This document shows, in pieces, positions 27,910-36,537 of a stretch of 64,000 nt of DNA. The translations under genes and the position numbers were made by a program. Source of the DNA: Actinomyces naeslundii (GTDB lineage: Bacteria > Actinomycetota > Actinomycetes > Actinomycetales > Actinomycetaceae); the NCBI RefSeq assembly GCF_001956585.1, contig NZ_MSRR01000001.1, forward strand, positions 82,571 to 146,570, given 5' to 3'. Under the pieces are notes generated by a model. The model saw only the letters and a list, made by a program, of their open reading frames with translations. It made no database searches and had not been told where the DNA came from. Numbering within the stretch: the first letter of the stretch is position 1; every line of letters begins with the position of its first letter.

Positions 27910-29361
27910 GTGGCAGACAAGAGGAAGAAAACGAGTGGCGCCTTCGCACTCGCTCAGCGGCTGGGGCGATCGCTGATGCTGCCGATCGCCACTCTTCCAG
28001 CGGCGGGCCTGCTGCTGCGTCTGGGGCAGGCGGACATGCTGGGAGCCGACGGACTGGCTAAGAACCTGTCCTGGTTGCAACCCGTCGCAGACGTCTTCGC
28101 AGCGGCCGGTGGAGCGGTCTTCGACAACCTGCCCCTCATCTTCGCCGTCGGCGTCGCCGTGGGGTTCGCCAGGAAGGCCGATGGCTCCACTGGGGTGGCT
28201 GCCCTGTTCGGCTTCCTCGTCTACCGCGCAGTCACCTGGACCATGTCGCCCATCATTATGGGCAAGCCTGAGCCATTGAGCCAGGAGGCTCTCGACTGCC
28301 TGCACGGCTTCGATCCCGCCAAGGGGGAGATCGCTCAGGTAGGCCCTTGGAACCAGGGCGTCAAGATCTGTGACATTCCCACCCAGACACCCATCAACTA
28401 CGGGGTCCTCGGCGGTATCGTCATCGGCGTCGTCGCCGCCCTGCTCTGGCAGCGTTACTACCGCGTCAAGCTGCCAGACTGGCTGGCCTTCTTCGGAGGG
28501 CGCCGCTTCGTCCCGATCATCACCTCCGGTGCCGCGCTCGTCATCGCCCTGGCGATGTCGGCGCTCTACCCGGCCTTCAACTGGCTCATCAACGAACAGC
28601 TCGGCGGCTGGCTCATCAATGCCGGGAACTCCAAGGGGCTTGCCGGCGCCCTGGCGGTCTTCGTCTTCGGCACGGTCAACCGGCTGCTCATCCCCTTCGG
28701 CCTGCACCACCTGCTCAACTCGGTGCCCTGGTTCCAGCTCGGATCCTGCCAGACGGCCTCGGGCGGCACCGCGCACGGCGACCTGACCTGCTTCTTCCAG
28801 GGCGTGGACGGTTCGAACTCGTGGACCGGAGGCTTCATGACCGGATTCTTCCCGATCATGATGTTCGCCCTGCCCGCAGCCGCGCTGGCCATCTGGCACA
28901 CCGCCAAGCCCGCCAAGCGCAAGGCGACCGGCGCCCTCATGATCTCGGTTGCTCTGACCGCCTTCATCACCGGCATCACCGAACCCCTTGAGTACGCCTT
29001 CGCCTACGTGGCCTTCCCGATCTACGCCGTCCACGCGGTGCTGACCGGGTCCTCCCTGGCGATCGCCAACCTCCTGGGCGCGAAGGACGGCTTCTCCTTC
29101 TCCGCCGGGGCGATCGACTACCTGCTCAACTTCGGCAAGTCCTCCGAGCTCTCCGGCGGTGTGGTCCAAGGCCCGCTCATGATCGTCATCATGGGGCTGC
29201 TCTACGCCGTCATCTACTACTTCCTCTTCCGCTTCCTCATCATCAGGTTCGACTTCAAGACCCCGGGTCGTGAGGACGACGACGTCGACGCCTTCGCCGC
29301 CGCCCAGGCCGCTGCCGCGAAGTCCACGGGCAAGAAGGCCGAGGAAACGCGTCGGCGCTGA
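27910..29361 (+). CDS. PTS EIIC, glucose/N-acetylglucosamine type
   Basis: 483 residues, about ten membrane segments. The sugar-translocating EIIC of the Glc family: GRSLMLPIATLPAAGLLLRLG at the N-terminus, the NRLLIPFGLHHLLN segment and GITEPLEYAFAYVAFPIYA near residue 355 (GITEP is the substrate-site motif). No EIIB domain is fused at the C-terminus, which ends in an Ala/Lys-rich charged tail; the free EIIB proteins fill this role. GTG 27910 has GGAG 6 nt upstream; the frame also opens at ATG 27841. Sugar specificity (glucose or GlcNAc) cannot be decided here, but the DasR-like control favours GlcNAc. Confidence 0.92.
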   Translation: MADKRKKTSGAFALAQRLGRSLMLPIATLPAAGLLLRLGQADMLGADGLAKNLSWLQPVADVFAAAGGAVFDNLPLIFAVGVAVGFARKADGSTGVAALFGFLVYRAVTWTMSPIIMGKPEPLSQEALDCLHGFDPAKGEIAQVGPWNQGVKICDIPTQTPINYGVLGGIVIGVVAALLWQRYYRVKLPDWLAFFGGRRFVPIITSGAALVIALAMSALYPAFNWLINEQLGGWLINAGNSKGLAGALAVFVFGTVNRLLIPFGLHHLLNSVPWFQLGSCQTASGGTAHGDLTCFFQGVDGSNSWTGGFMTGFFPIMMFALPAAALAIWHTAKPAKRKATGALMISVALTAFITGITEPLEYAFAYVAFPIYAVHAVLTGSSLAIANLLGAKDGFSFSAGAIDYLLNFGKSSELSGGVVQGPLMIVIMGLLYAVIYYFLFRFLIIRFDFKTPGREDDDVDAFAAAQAAAAKSTGKKAEETRRR

Positions 29362-29385
29362 GCGGTTCCGACAATCATCACTCAC

Positions 29386-29426
29386 CTGGCCGGGGCCGGG
29401 CGCATCGTGCGTCCGGCCCCGGCCAG
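29386..29426. terminator. Bidirectional terminator between EIIC and pepN
   Basis: Perfect 14-bp GC-rich stem, arms 29386-29399 and 29413-29426, in the gap between convergent genes. Confidence 0.7.
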
Positions 29427-29466
29427 TCCCTCTCTCGATCCCGCTCCGAGTGAGTTCCCGAAGCGG

Positions 29467-32058
29467 CTACTCGCCGGTCTCAGCCGCCTGGGCTCTGGCC
29501 ACACGTCGGGTGTCGTCGAGGTTCTCGCGCACGATCCGCCTGAGGGCCGCCGGCGCCTGGGCGTGGGACTCCAGCCAGCCCTCCAGAGCAGCAGCCGGGT
29601 CCGCCCCGTCCAGGCCCACCGTGGCGCAGGACCACAGGCCGGTCAGCAGGTTCTCCGCCATGTGGAAGGTGCGAGAGGACCACAGGGAGTCGATCGCCTC
29701 CACGTACTCGCTCACGAAAGGCACCAGCAGGTCGGGTCGGCGCTCGACACTGGTCAGGCCGCGCAGCACGCGTACCTGGGTCTCGTTGGGCATGGAGGCG
29801 TCATCGACGAGCGCCCGCCACGTGGCCTCCTTCGCCTCCGGTGTCGGGATGGCGGCACGGGCCTCGGCGGCGCGCTCCCGTCCCGTGGTCGTGCGGTCCC
29901 GGGCCTCCTCGGCGTGGATCCGCTCCTCACCGAAGCGGCCGGCAGCCACCAGTCCGGTCAGCAGGTCCCAGCGCAGGTCCTGGTCGACATCGAGACCCTC
30001 AAGTGCCGAGGTGCCTTCCAAGAAGCCGGCCACGACGTCGAGCTGCTCACCGGTCACTGCGTGGGCGGCCACGGCACGTATGAGCTGAAGCTGCTTGTCG
30101 CTTCCGGCCTGGGCCGCCCGGGCCAGCTCCAGCAGGCGGTCAGCGGTGCCAGGCGCGAGGTCTCGGCGCACGGCCGGGGGCAGGAAGGCCGACAAGCAGG
30201 TGGTGATCCGCCCCAGGAGGCCCTGGATGACCGAGGAGTGCTCCTCGACGTCCAGTGCTTGCAGTGCCGCCTTCAGGAAATGGGAAGCGGCGAGCTCGCC
30301 GTCGCGCACCATGTCCCAGGCCGAGGCCAGGACGATCGAGCGGGGCAGGGACTCGGCGAAGGCCTCGATATGCGTGAGCCCATGAGACAGGGACTCCTCG
30401 TCGAGACGGACCTTGGCGTAGGTGAGGTCGTCGTCGTTGAGGACGAGGACATCCGCCCGCTTGGCACCGACCAGCTCGGGGACCTGTGTCAGCTCACCAT
30501 CGACGTCGAGCTCAATGCGGTTGGTGCGCTCCAGGTGCGTATCGGCGCCCTGGCCGGTCGGGCTGTAGGAGCCGATCGCCACCCGGTGAGGGCGCAGTGA
30601 TGCCGGCGAGTCGGCCGGGATCTCCTGACGGACGGCTGCCTGGGTGATGACGCCGTCGGCGTCGGTGACGACTTCCAGGCGCAGGGTTGTCACGCCGGCC
30701 TCCTGGAGCCACAGACGGGTCCAGCTGCTCAGGTCACGGCCCGAGACCGCCTCCAGCTCCCGGAGCAGGTCGCCCAGCTCGGCGTTGGAGTAGGCGTGCG
30801 CCGCCAGGTATCGCTGGATGCCGGCGAAGAAGTTCTCCCGGCCCACGTAGCCCACGAGGGCGGCCAGCACCGAGGCCCCCTTTGCGTAGGTGATGCCGTC
30901 GAAGTTGACCTCGACATCGTGGAGGTCGTTGATCTCGGCGGCCACGGGGTGAGTGGAGCTGAGCTGGTCCTGGTTGTAGGCCCAGCTCTTCTCCAGGGTC
31001 TGGAAGGTCGTCCAGGCCTGGTCCCACCGGGTGATCTCAGCAGTGGCCAGGGTGGAGGTGAACTCGGCGAAGGACTCATTGAGCCACAGGTCGTTCCACC
31101 AGGTCATGGTGACCATGTCGCCGAACCACATGTGGGCCAGCTCGTGCAGGATGGTCACGGCCCGTCGCTCGACGCGGGCCTCAACGGGGCGGGAGCGGAA
31201 GATGTAGTCGTCACGGTGGGTGACGCAGCCGGCGTTCTCCATCGCCCCGGCGTTGAACTCGGGTACGAAGATCTGGTCGTACTTGGTGAAGGCGTAGGGC
31301 GTTGCGAACAGGTCCTCGTAGTAGGCGAAGCCCCGTTTGGTCAGGTCCAGGATCTCCGCTGAGTCCATGTGCTCGACCAGGCTCTTGCGGCAGTAGACGC
31401 CCAGGGGAACGGTGCGCCCGTCGCTCGCCACATACTCATCGGTGGCTCCCACGTAGGGGCCCGCGACGATCGCGGTGACGTAGGAGCTCATCGGCTCTGT
31501 GGGGGCGAAGGCGAAGGTGTGGGCGTCACCCGAGCCGTCGGAGTCCTCAGTGGGAGTCGGCTCGGGCGTGGGGGAGTTGGACAGCACCGTCCAGCTCGAC
31601 GGGGTGGTGACGGTGAAGGTGAAGGATGCCTTGAGGTCCGGCTGCTCGAAGACGGCGAATACGCGCCGGGAGTCGGGTACCTCGAACTGGCTGTAGAGGT
31701 AGGTCTCGCCGTCGGCCGGGTCGGTGAAACGGTGCAGTCCCTCTCCGGTGTGCATGTAGGCGCAGTCAGCAACGACGACCAGCTCGTTGTCGGCGGCCAG
31801 CCCCGTCAGGGTGATGCGTGAGTCCGCATAGACCTCAGCGGGGTCGAGGGCACGCCCGTTGAGGGAGATGGAGTGGACGACGGGGGCGATCAGGTCGATG
31901 AAGGTGGAGGAGCCCTGTGTGGACGTGAACCGTACGGTCGTTGATGATCCGAAGACAGTCTCACCGCGTGTGAGATCGAGGGTGACGTCGTAACTCCGGG
32001 TGTGCACCGTCGCGCTGCGATCGGTGGCCTCGAGACGAGTCAGGTTCTGACCGGGCAT
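29467..32058 (-). CDS. pepN: Aminopeptidase N (M1 family)
   Basis: 863 residues, soluble, no signal peptide. Removes N-terminal residues from peptides. The exopeptidase signature GAMENAG is near residue 270 and the zinc site HELAHMW followed by NESFAEF is near 304-330 (HEXXH-18-E). An ERAP1-like C-terminal helical domain follows. The start ATG is preceded by GGAG with an 8-nt gap. Length matches actinobacterial PepN. Confidence 0.95.
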   Translation of the reverse strand: MPGQNLTRLEATDRSATVHTRSYDVTLDLTRGETVFGSSTTVRFTSTQGSSTFIDLIAPVVHSISLNGRALDPAEVYADSRITLTGLAADNELVVVADCAYMHTGEGLHRFTDPADGETYLYSQFEVPDSRRVFAVFEQPDLKASFTFTVTTPSSWTVLSNSPTPEPTPTEDSDGSGDAHTFAFAPTEPMSSYVTAIVAGPYVGATDEYVASDGRTVPLGVYCRKSLVEHMDSAEILDLTKRGFAYYEDLFATPYAFTKYDQIFVPEFNAGAMENAGCVTHRDDYIFRSRPVEARVERRAVTILHELAHMWFGDMVTMTWWNDLWLNESFAEFTSTLATAEITRWDQAWTTFQTLEKSWAYNQDQLSSTHPVAAEINDLHDVEVNFDGITYAKGASVLAALVGYVGRENFFAGIQRYLAAHAYSNAELGDLLRELEAVSGRDLSSWTRLWLQEAGVTTLRLEVVTDADGVITQAAVRQEIPADSPASLRPHRVAIGSYSPTGQGADTHLERTNRIELDVDGELTQVPELVGAKRADVLVLNDDDLTYAKVRLDEESLSHGLTHIEAFAESLPRSIVLASAWDMVRDGELAASHFLKAALQALDVEEHSSVIQGLLGRITTCLSAFLPPAVRRDLAPGTADRLLELARAAQAGSDKQLQLIRAVAAHAVTGEQLDVVAGFLEGTSALEGLDVDQDLRWDLLTGLVAAGRFGEERIHAEEARDRTTTGRERAAEARAAIPTPEAKEATWRALVDDASMPNETQVRVLRGLTSVERRPDLLVPFVSEYVEAIDSLWSSRTFHMAENLLTGLWSCATVGLDGADPAAALEGWLESHAQAPAALRRIVRENLDDTRRVARAQAAETGE

Positions 32059-32157
32059 AAGAGGAACTCCTGTATAAGAGGGAAACGCGGCTCATGGGGC
32101 GCCGGGCGATTGTCTCATCTTCCTGTCTCAGGTGGTGCGCCCGGGGTGCACGACAAC

Positions 32158-32201
32158 GTCGCCGGGGAGACGACACATGAGCATGTCGTCTCCCCGGCGA
32201 C
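32158..32201 (-). terminator. Terminator of the first LAXTG surface gene
   Basis: Perfect 18-bp stem (32158-32175 with 32184-32201), 8-nt loop. Its sequence closely resembles the terminator of the second surface gene at 35311, so the two loci probably share a duplicated end. Confidence 0.7.
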
Positions 32202-32258
32202 GGAAGGCAGTTCTCCTGATGCCAGGAATCTCACTCAGGAGACTGGCCGCAGAGCGGC

Positions 32259-33914
32259 TCAGGCCTTGTTGCGGCGACGCAGGAGCAGAACCGCCCCTCC
32301 GCCGACCACGAGAAGCGCGGCGATCCCGCCGAAGATCATGCCGTTGGCACCGGTGTGAGCCAGGGACCGGTCGGATTCGCCGGTCTTCGTCTCACCAGCG
32401 GCCTTGTTCTCGGAGGAGGAGTCCTTGGCGCTTGAGCCAGAGTTCTTACCGCCCTCCTCGGCCCGGTTGTTGACCTGCTGCTCGGCCGCGGCCTTGTTGT
32501 CCTTGCCGTTGGCCTGGTTGTTAGCGCCGTTGGCCTGCTGCTCGGCTGCGGCCTTGTTGTCCTTGCCGTTGGCCTGGTTGTTAGCGCCGTTGGCCTGCTG
32601 CTCGGCTGCGGCCTTGTTGTCCTTGCCGTTGGCCTGGTTGTTAGCGCCGTTGGCCTGCTGCTCGGCTGCGGCCTTGTTGTCCTTGCCGTTGGCCTGGTTG
32701 TTAGCGCCGTTGGCCTCGGAGGCGGAACGCTCAGTGGACTGGCTCTCGGAGGTGGAGGTCTCAGACTTCTGGCTCTCAGAGGTGGAGGTCTCAGACTTCT
32801 CAGACTTCTGGCTCTCGGAGGTCTCGGAAGAGCCGCCGTTCTTCTGGTTGTCACCACCGCCGTTGTTGGCGCCGGCCTTGTTCTCGGTGCGCTCACGCTC
32901 GGTCTTCTCCGAGGTGTCACCACCGCCGTTGTTCTCGGTGGTCTGGCTCTCGGTGGTTCCGCGCTCAGTGGTGGTGCTCTCGGAGGTCTCGATGGTGAAG
33001 GTGTGCTCCGAGACCCTGGTCACGGTCTGGCTCGTGGCCGTCTCGCTGTGGTGGGAACCGGTCAGCACCAGGAGGTACTCGCCGTTGGCCGCGTCGGTGG
33101 GCGCGGGCAGGTTGCCCTGGAGGTTGCCGTTGGCGTCAACCGTCAGCTCTCCGAGGGTGTAGGTGATGCTGGAGTCGCTCTTGCTCTTGAGCACGACAGT
33201 CACCGTCTCGCTGGCGTAGAAGCCCTGGGCGTTGAAGGAGAAGGTCTGGCCCTGGCTCTCCGTACGGGCGGAGACCTCGTAGGAGCCGGTGATGCGCGTG
33301 TCGTCGAAGTAGATCTGAGTCTGCTGCTGCGTAGTCACCTGGGTCATCTCGGTCTGGCCGCCGTTGGTCGTGCAGCCGGCGCCGATCTTCCACCCCTCGG
33401 TGGTGGTGGCAGCAGAGGTGCCGATGGACTTGATGAGCGCTTCCAGGTCAAGGTCAGCGGACCAGTTGCCGTCGGCGGCCGCTTGGGTCTTGACGACGTC
33501 GGAGACAGAGCCGTCCGGGGCGTACAGCGCGATACCGACAGTGGCCTGCTCCCCGGTGCAGCCGCTTCCCGAGACGGTGAAGGACGTGTTGGTGCTGGCG
33601 GAGACGAAGGTCTTCTCCTGGGTGATCTTGAAGCTGCTGCTTGAGGTGGTCTCGCTGGAACCGCTTGGGCTGGCCTTGGGGGAGCCGCTGGGGCTCGGGG
33701 CGCTTTCGGAAGGGCTCGGGCTGCTCGTGGTGCTCGGGCTGCTGGGTGCACTTGGGCTGCTCGGGCTGCTGGGTGCGCTCGGGCTGCTCGTGGCGCTCGG
33801 GCTGCTCGGACTGTTCCGGTTGGAGTTATTTGCAAGAGCAGGGGAGGCAATGAGAGAGGCTCCAGTCATTGCGGCCACTGCGCTCGCCGCGGCAAGGGGA
33901 CGTCCAAGACGCAT
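32259..33914 (-). CDS. LAHTG-anchored surface protein with a 20-residue repeat tract
   Basis: 551 residues. Signal peptide (MRLGRPLAAASAVAA, cleavage near ALANNS), a Pro/Ser-rich stalk (repeated SSPSAPSSPS), two beta-sandwich-like domains (CTGEQATVGIALYAPDGSVS is shared with the gene at 35384), a Ser/Thr/Glu/Asn-rich region, then four exact copies of a 20-residue Asn/Ala/Gln/Lys-rich unit (QANGANNQANGKDNKAAAEQ), and a cell-wall sorting signal SLAHTG plus hydrophobic helix and RRRNKA tail. LAXTG is the motif preferred by class E sortases and by Actinomyces SrtA. AGGAGG precedes the ATG. Probably a sortase-anchored glycoprotein; length may vary by repeat number. Confidence 0.9.
   Translation of the reverse strand: MRLGRPLAAASAVAAMTGASLIASPALANNSNRNSPSSPSATSSPSAPSSPSSPSAPSSPSTTSSPSPSESAPSPSGSPKASPSGSSETTSSSSFKITQEKTFVSASTNTSFTVSGSGCTGEQATVGIALYAPDGSVSDVVKTQAAADGNWSADLDLEALIKSIGTSAATTTEGWKIGAGCTTNGGQTEMTQVTTQQQTQIYFDDTRITGSYEVSARTESQGQTFSFNAQGFYASETVTVVLKSKSDSSITYTLGELTVDANGNLQGNLPAPTDAANGEYLLVLTGSHHSETATSQTVTRVSEHTFTIETSESTTTERGTTESQTTENNGGGDTSEKTERERTENKAGANNGGGDNQKNGGSSETSESQKSEKSETSTSESQKSETSTSESQSTERSASEANGANNQANGKDNKAAAEQQANGANNQANGKDNKAAAEQQANGANNQANGKDNKAAAEQQANGANNQANGKDNKAAAEQQVNNRAEEGGKNSGSSAKDSSSENKAAGETKTGESDRSLAHTGANGMIFGGIAALLVVGGGAVLLLRRRNKA
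32474..32713. repeat. 60-bp tandem repeat, four copies, in the LAHTG surface gene
   Basis: Four head-to-tail 60-bp units of exactly 240 nt. Three are identical and one (at the 32474 end) differs by one base. They keep the frame and encode the 20-residue repeat of the surface protein. Near-perfect DNA identity points to recent expansion by slippage or recombination. Confidence 0.92.
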
Positions 33915-34136
33915 GTGTCCTCCTAGGTCTACGGGGAACGATGGCTGCCGGCGACCTGATTCTTCACCGGCTCGTTATCTACCGTAACGAGGAATATGGC
34001 GATGTCGTGGGTATGTCATGTGATCCCCAACACTTCAATGAGTGGCCTCACTCACGTGACAAAAACGATGATCGTTGAGGATCCTCCTGAAATGCTGAAA
34101 TCCTGGGGAATACATGCGACTTCGGTAGCGGGGTGA

Positions 34137-35228
34137 TCAGGAGCCTGATGGATGGCAGGTCTTGGGGCTGTATCCGTAGCCGGCCAGCAGATCGCGAGAC
34201 TGCCGGTTGGGGGAGATGATGATCGATTCGTCCCGAGGCCCGGTCGGCAGGTCGATGATCGTGGTGGTCCCGGTCTTCTGTGCCTTGGCCGCGCTGCGTG
34301 CCAGGACGATCAGGTCACCGAGCCCGCTTCCTGAGTCCAGGGTGATGTTGCCTGCCACTGTATGTGCCAGACGGTGGAGCGTCACAGGATTACTGGACTC
34401 CTGTCCGACGGCGGACAGAACCGCCTGCATCACCATGGTGGTGGACTGGTTGCGGCGCTGGGCGCCGTCGGCCTCGCTCATGGCCTCCCAGGTGCCGTTG
34501 CGCAGGATCTCCGGGTGTCGGGAACGGACGAGGGCAAGAGCGTCGATCCCTTTGAGCCGGTGACGGCCGGTCGAGGTGAGGTTCAGTCCGGTATACGCGT
34601 CCCGAACAGGTTGTGGGACATCCACCTCGACCCCGCCCAGGGAGTCGATGATCTTGGCGAACTGCGCCATGTCGATGGTGACCAGATGCGTGGTGGGGAT
34701 TCCCAGGCCGGTGCACAGGGCGTTGACCGTGTTCTGCGGTCCGGAGACATAGGTGGTGGCCAGGCGGTCCAGCTCCCTGTCCTTGCTGTTGATAGTCAGG
34801 TCTCGGGGCAGGTTGATGATGGTGAGTCCTGCCTCGGAGGGGCGCGCCAGGGCGAGGACATCGGCTCGGGTCCCCTCCACCTCCTGAGTGGTTCCGTACC
34901 GGCTCTGATCTCCCGGTACGGTGGTACGTGAGTCCGTCCCTAGGATCAACCAGGTCTCGCCCGCCGTCGGAGATGACGTGGAGGGCATGGCGATGTCGAC
35001 GCGTGCAGGGCGATGTGCCAGGACAGCGAGATCGGTCCCCAGGACAAGAGCGGCGGTCATGACCGCGGCACTCAGACCGACAGTGACCCTGCGCCGCATC
35101 GGCCACCGTCTCGCGCCCCTGCGGCGGCGTCGCCGGGGCTGGGAGGAGCTGACGTCAGCGCCGTCCGCAGTGTCCTCGGAAGTGGCTGGGGAGCTTGCGT
35201 CGTGCTCGTCGTCGGGGGGAGGGCTCAT
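34137..35228 (-). CDS. LytR-CpsA-Psr (LCP) family ligase
   Basis: 363 residues. A disordered, acidic N-terminus with an RRRRRRGARRW stretch leads to one membrane helix near residue 50-70, then the extracellular LCP domain: LILGTDSRTT, TRADVLALARP, INLPRDLTI and VRSRHPEILRNG carry the conserved Asp and Arg residues that bind pyrophosphate-lipid. LCP enzymes transfer glycopolymers from lipid carrier to peptidoglycan or, in Actinomyces, glycans to surface proteins. It lies between two LAXTG surface genes on the same strand, which makes glycosylation of them a natural guess. I use ATG 35228; the longer frame would run through the upstream terminator. Confidence 0.88.
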   Translation of the reverse strand: MSPPPDDEHDASSPATSEDTADGADVSSSQPRRRRRRGARRWPMRRRVTVGLSAAVMTAALVLGTDLAVLAHRPARVDIAMPSTSSPTAGETWLILGTDSRTTVPGDQSRYGTTQEVEGTRADVLALARPSEAGLTIINLPRDLTINSKDRELDRLATTYVSGPQNTVNALCTGLGIPTTHLVTIDMAQFAKIIDSLGGVEVDVPQPVRDAYTGLNLTSTGRHRLKGIDALALVRSRHPEILRNGTWEAMSEADGAQRRNQSTTMVMQAVLSAVGQESSNPVTLHRLAHTVAGNITLDSGSGLGDLIVLARSAAKAQKTGTTTIIDLPTGPRDESIIISPNRQSRDLLAGYGYSPKTCHPSGS

Positions 35229-35310
35229 GGTCTCAGTGTCCGCCTCTGGGAAGAGTGGCGCAGGCCGTGGTCGCTCTTGTGCCGCGTGGTGCCTCCGGGC
35301 GGCACAAGGC

Positions 35311-35350
35311 CGCCGGGGAGACGGCACACTTCGATGCCGTCTCCCCGGCG
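35311..35350 (-). terminator. Terminator of the second LAXTG surface gene
   Basis: Perfect 16-bp stem (35311-35326 with 35335-35350), 8-nt loop, nearly the same sequence as the hairpin at 32158. It separates the surface gene from the LCP gene. Confidence 0.7.
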
Positions 35351-35383
35351 GGACGGGTTCCCAGTCATGCTGGGAGGGCGGGG

Positions 35384-36334
35384 TCAGGCCTTGCGGCGAC
35401 GCAGGAACAGGGCGCCTCCACCGATGGCCACGAGGGCCGCGGCGATGCCGCCGAAGAGCAGGCCGTTGGAACCGGTCTGCGCCAGCGGCTTGTTGGTGGT
35501 GCCGGTCTGGGGGGAGTCGGTGCTGGCCGGGGCGCTGTTGCCGCCGTTGGCGGGAGTGGTCGGACTGGCGGTGGCACTACCGTTGTCAGCGATGTTGTTG
35601 TCGCCGTCAGTCATGAGGTCGAGGACGCCGTTCTTGGCGACGACGGTCTTGTTGCTGCTGCCGCCCTCGCCGTAGCGGGCACCCTCGAAGGTCAGCACGT
35701 ATTCGCCGTCGGCCACACCCGAGGGAGCAGGCAGCTCGCCCTTGATGTTGCCCTCGGCGTCCGCCTTCAGCTTGCCGACGGTGTAGGTCTTGGAGGGGTC
35801 GTCCTTGCCGACGAGGGTGAGAGTGACCTCCTCGTTGGGGGAGAAGCCCTTGACGTCCACCTTGATGGTCTGAGCGCCGTTCTCGTCAGTGGTGATCTCG
35901 TAGGTGCCGTCCACCTTGGTGTCGTCGAAGGCGACGGCCTCCAGGGCCTGGCCCTTCTCCTCGCCGTAGGCGACACAGCCGGCGCCGATGGACCAGCCGT
36001 CGGTCGAGCCGTCCGTCTTGGCCTCAACGCCGGTCGACTTGACCAGGGCGGGGATGTCCAGGGTGGTGGACCAGTTGCCCTCAGCGTCGGGGGTGGCCTT
36101 CACGACGTCCGACATGGTGCCGTCAGGGGCGTACAGGGCGATCCCAACAGCAGCGTCCTTGCCGGTGCACCCGGTTCCGGCCACCTCGAAGGCGGTGTCA
36201 GAGGGGTTGACGATGTTCTGCTGGTCGTCGGCGAACTTGATGCTGCCATCGGCCAGGGCGGGCGAGGCGGCGAGGGAAGCGCCGATGGCGGCGGCCATCA
36301 CGCTCGCGGCGGCCAGGGGGCGTCCAAGACGCAT
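35384..36334 (-). CDS. LAQTG-anchored surface protein, paralog of the LAHTG protein
   Basis: 316 residues. Signal peptide starting MRLGRPLAAASVMAAAIG, two beta-rich domains including CTGKDAAVGIALYAPDGTMS, and a sorting signal PLAQTG with hydrophobic helix and RRRKA tail. It is a shorter relative of the gene at 32259, lacking the Pro/Ser stalk and repeats. Both share the 5' leader (a GATAAC-like element and CCGTAGACCTAGGAG) and the terminator, so the genes are duplicates flanking the LCP gene. AGGAG precedes the ATG. Confidence 0.88.
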   Translation of the reverse strand: MRLGRPLAAASVMAAAIGASLAASPALADGSIKFADDQQNIVNPSDTAFEVAGTGCTGKDAAVGIALYAPDGTMSDVVKATPDAEGNWSTTLDIPALVKSTGVEAKTDGSTDGWSIGAGCVAYGEEKGQALEAVAFDDTKVDGTYEITTDENGAQTIKVDVKGFSPNEEVTLTLVGKDDPSKTYTVGKLKADAEGNIKGELPAPSGVADGEYVLTFEGARYGEGGSSNKTVVAKNGVLDLMTDGDNNIADNGSATASPTTPANGGNSAPASTDSPQTGTTNKPLAQTGSNGLLFGGIAAALVAIGGGALFLRRRKA

Positions 36335-36501
36335 GAGTACTCCTAGGTCTACGGGTGTAGGTGGCAACCGGTGAGACGGGGTGTCACCGCGTTGTTATCA
36401 ACCTTAGCGTTGTATGGGAGGAGGTTCCATCGTTTTCTGAGAATGAGGTATCGGCCTCAGTGTTGAGCAGTCGCGGCTTGGCCCATGTGGGCCAATGAGT
36501 T

Positions 36502-36531
36502 CGGGCGCTCGGATGCGATTCCGAGCGCCCG
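36502..36531 (-). terminator. Terminator of the M13 peptidase gene
   Basis: Perfect 11-bp stem, arms 36502-36512 and 36521-36531, 8-nt loop, just after the peptidase stop. Confidence 0.65.
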
Positions 36532-36537
36532 GGTCCT

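Noticed and set aside
27733..29385. 550-residue minus-strand frame opposite EIIC
   Set aside because: Antisense shadow; EIIC has membrane helices and family motifs on the plus strand.
32474..32713. CRISPR-like regular repeats
   Set aside because: Units are contiguous with no spacers, multiples of 3 and in frame: a coding tandem repeat.
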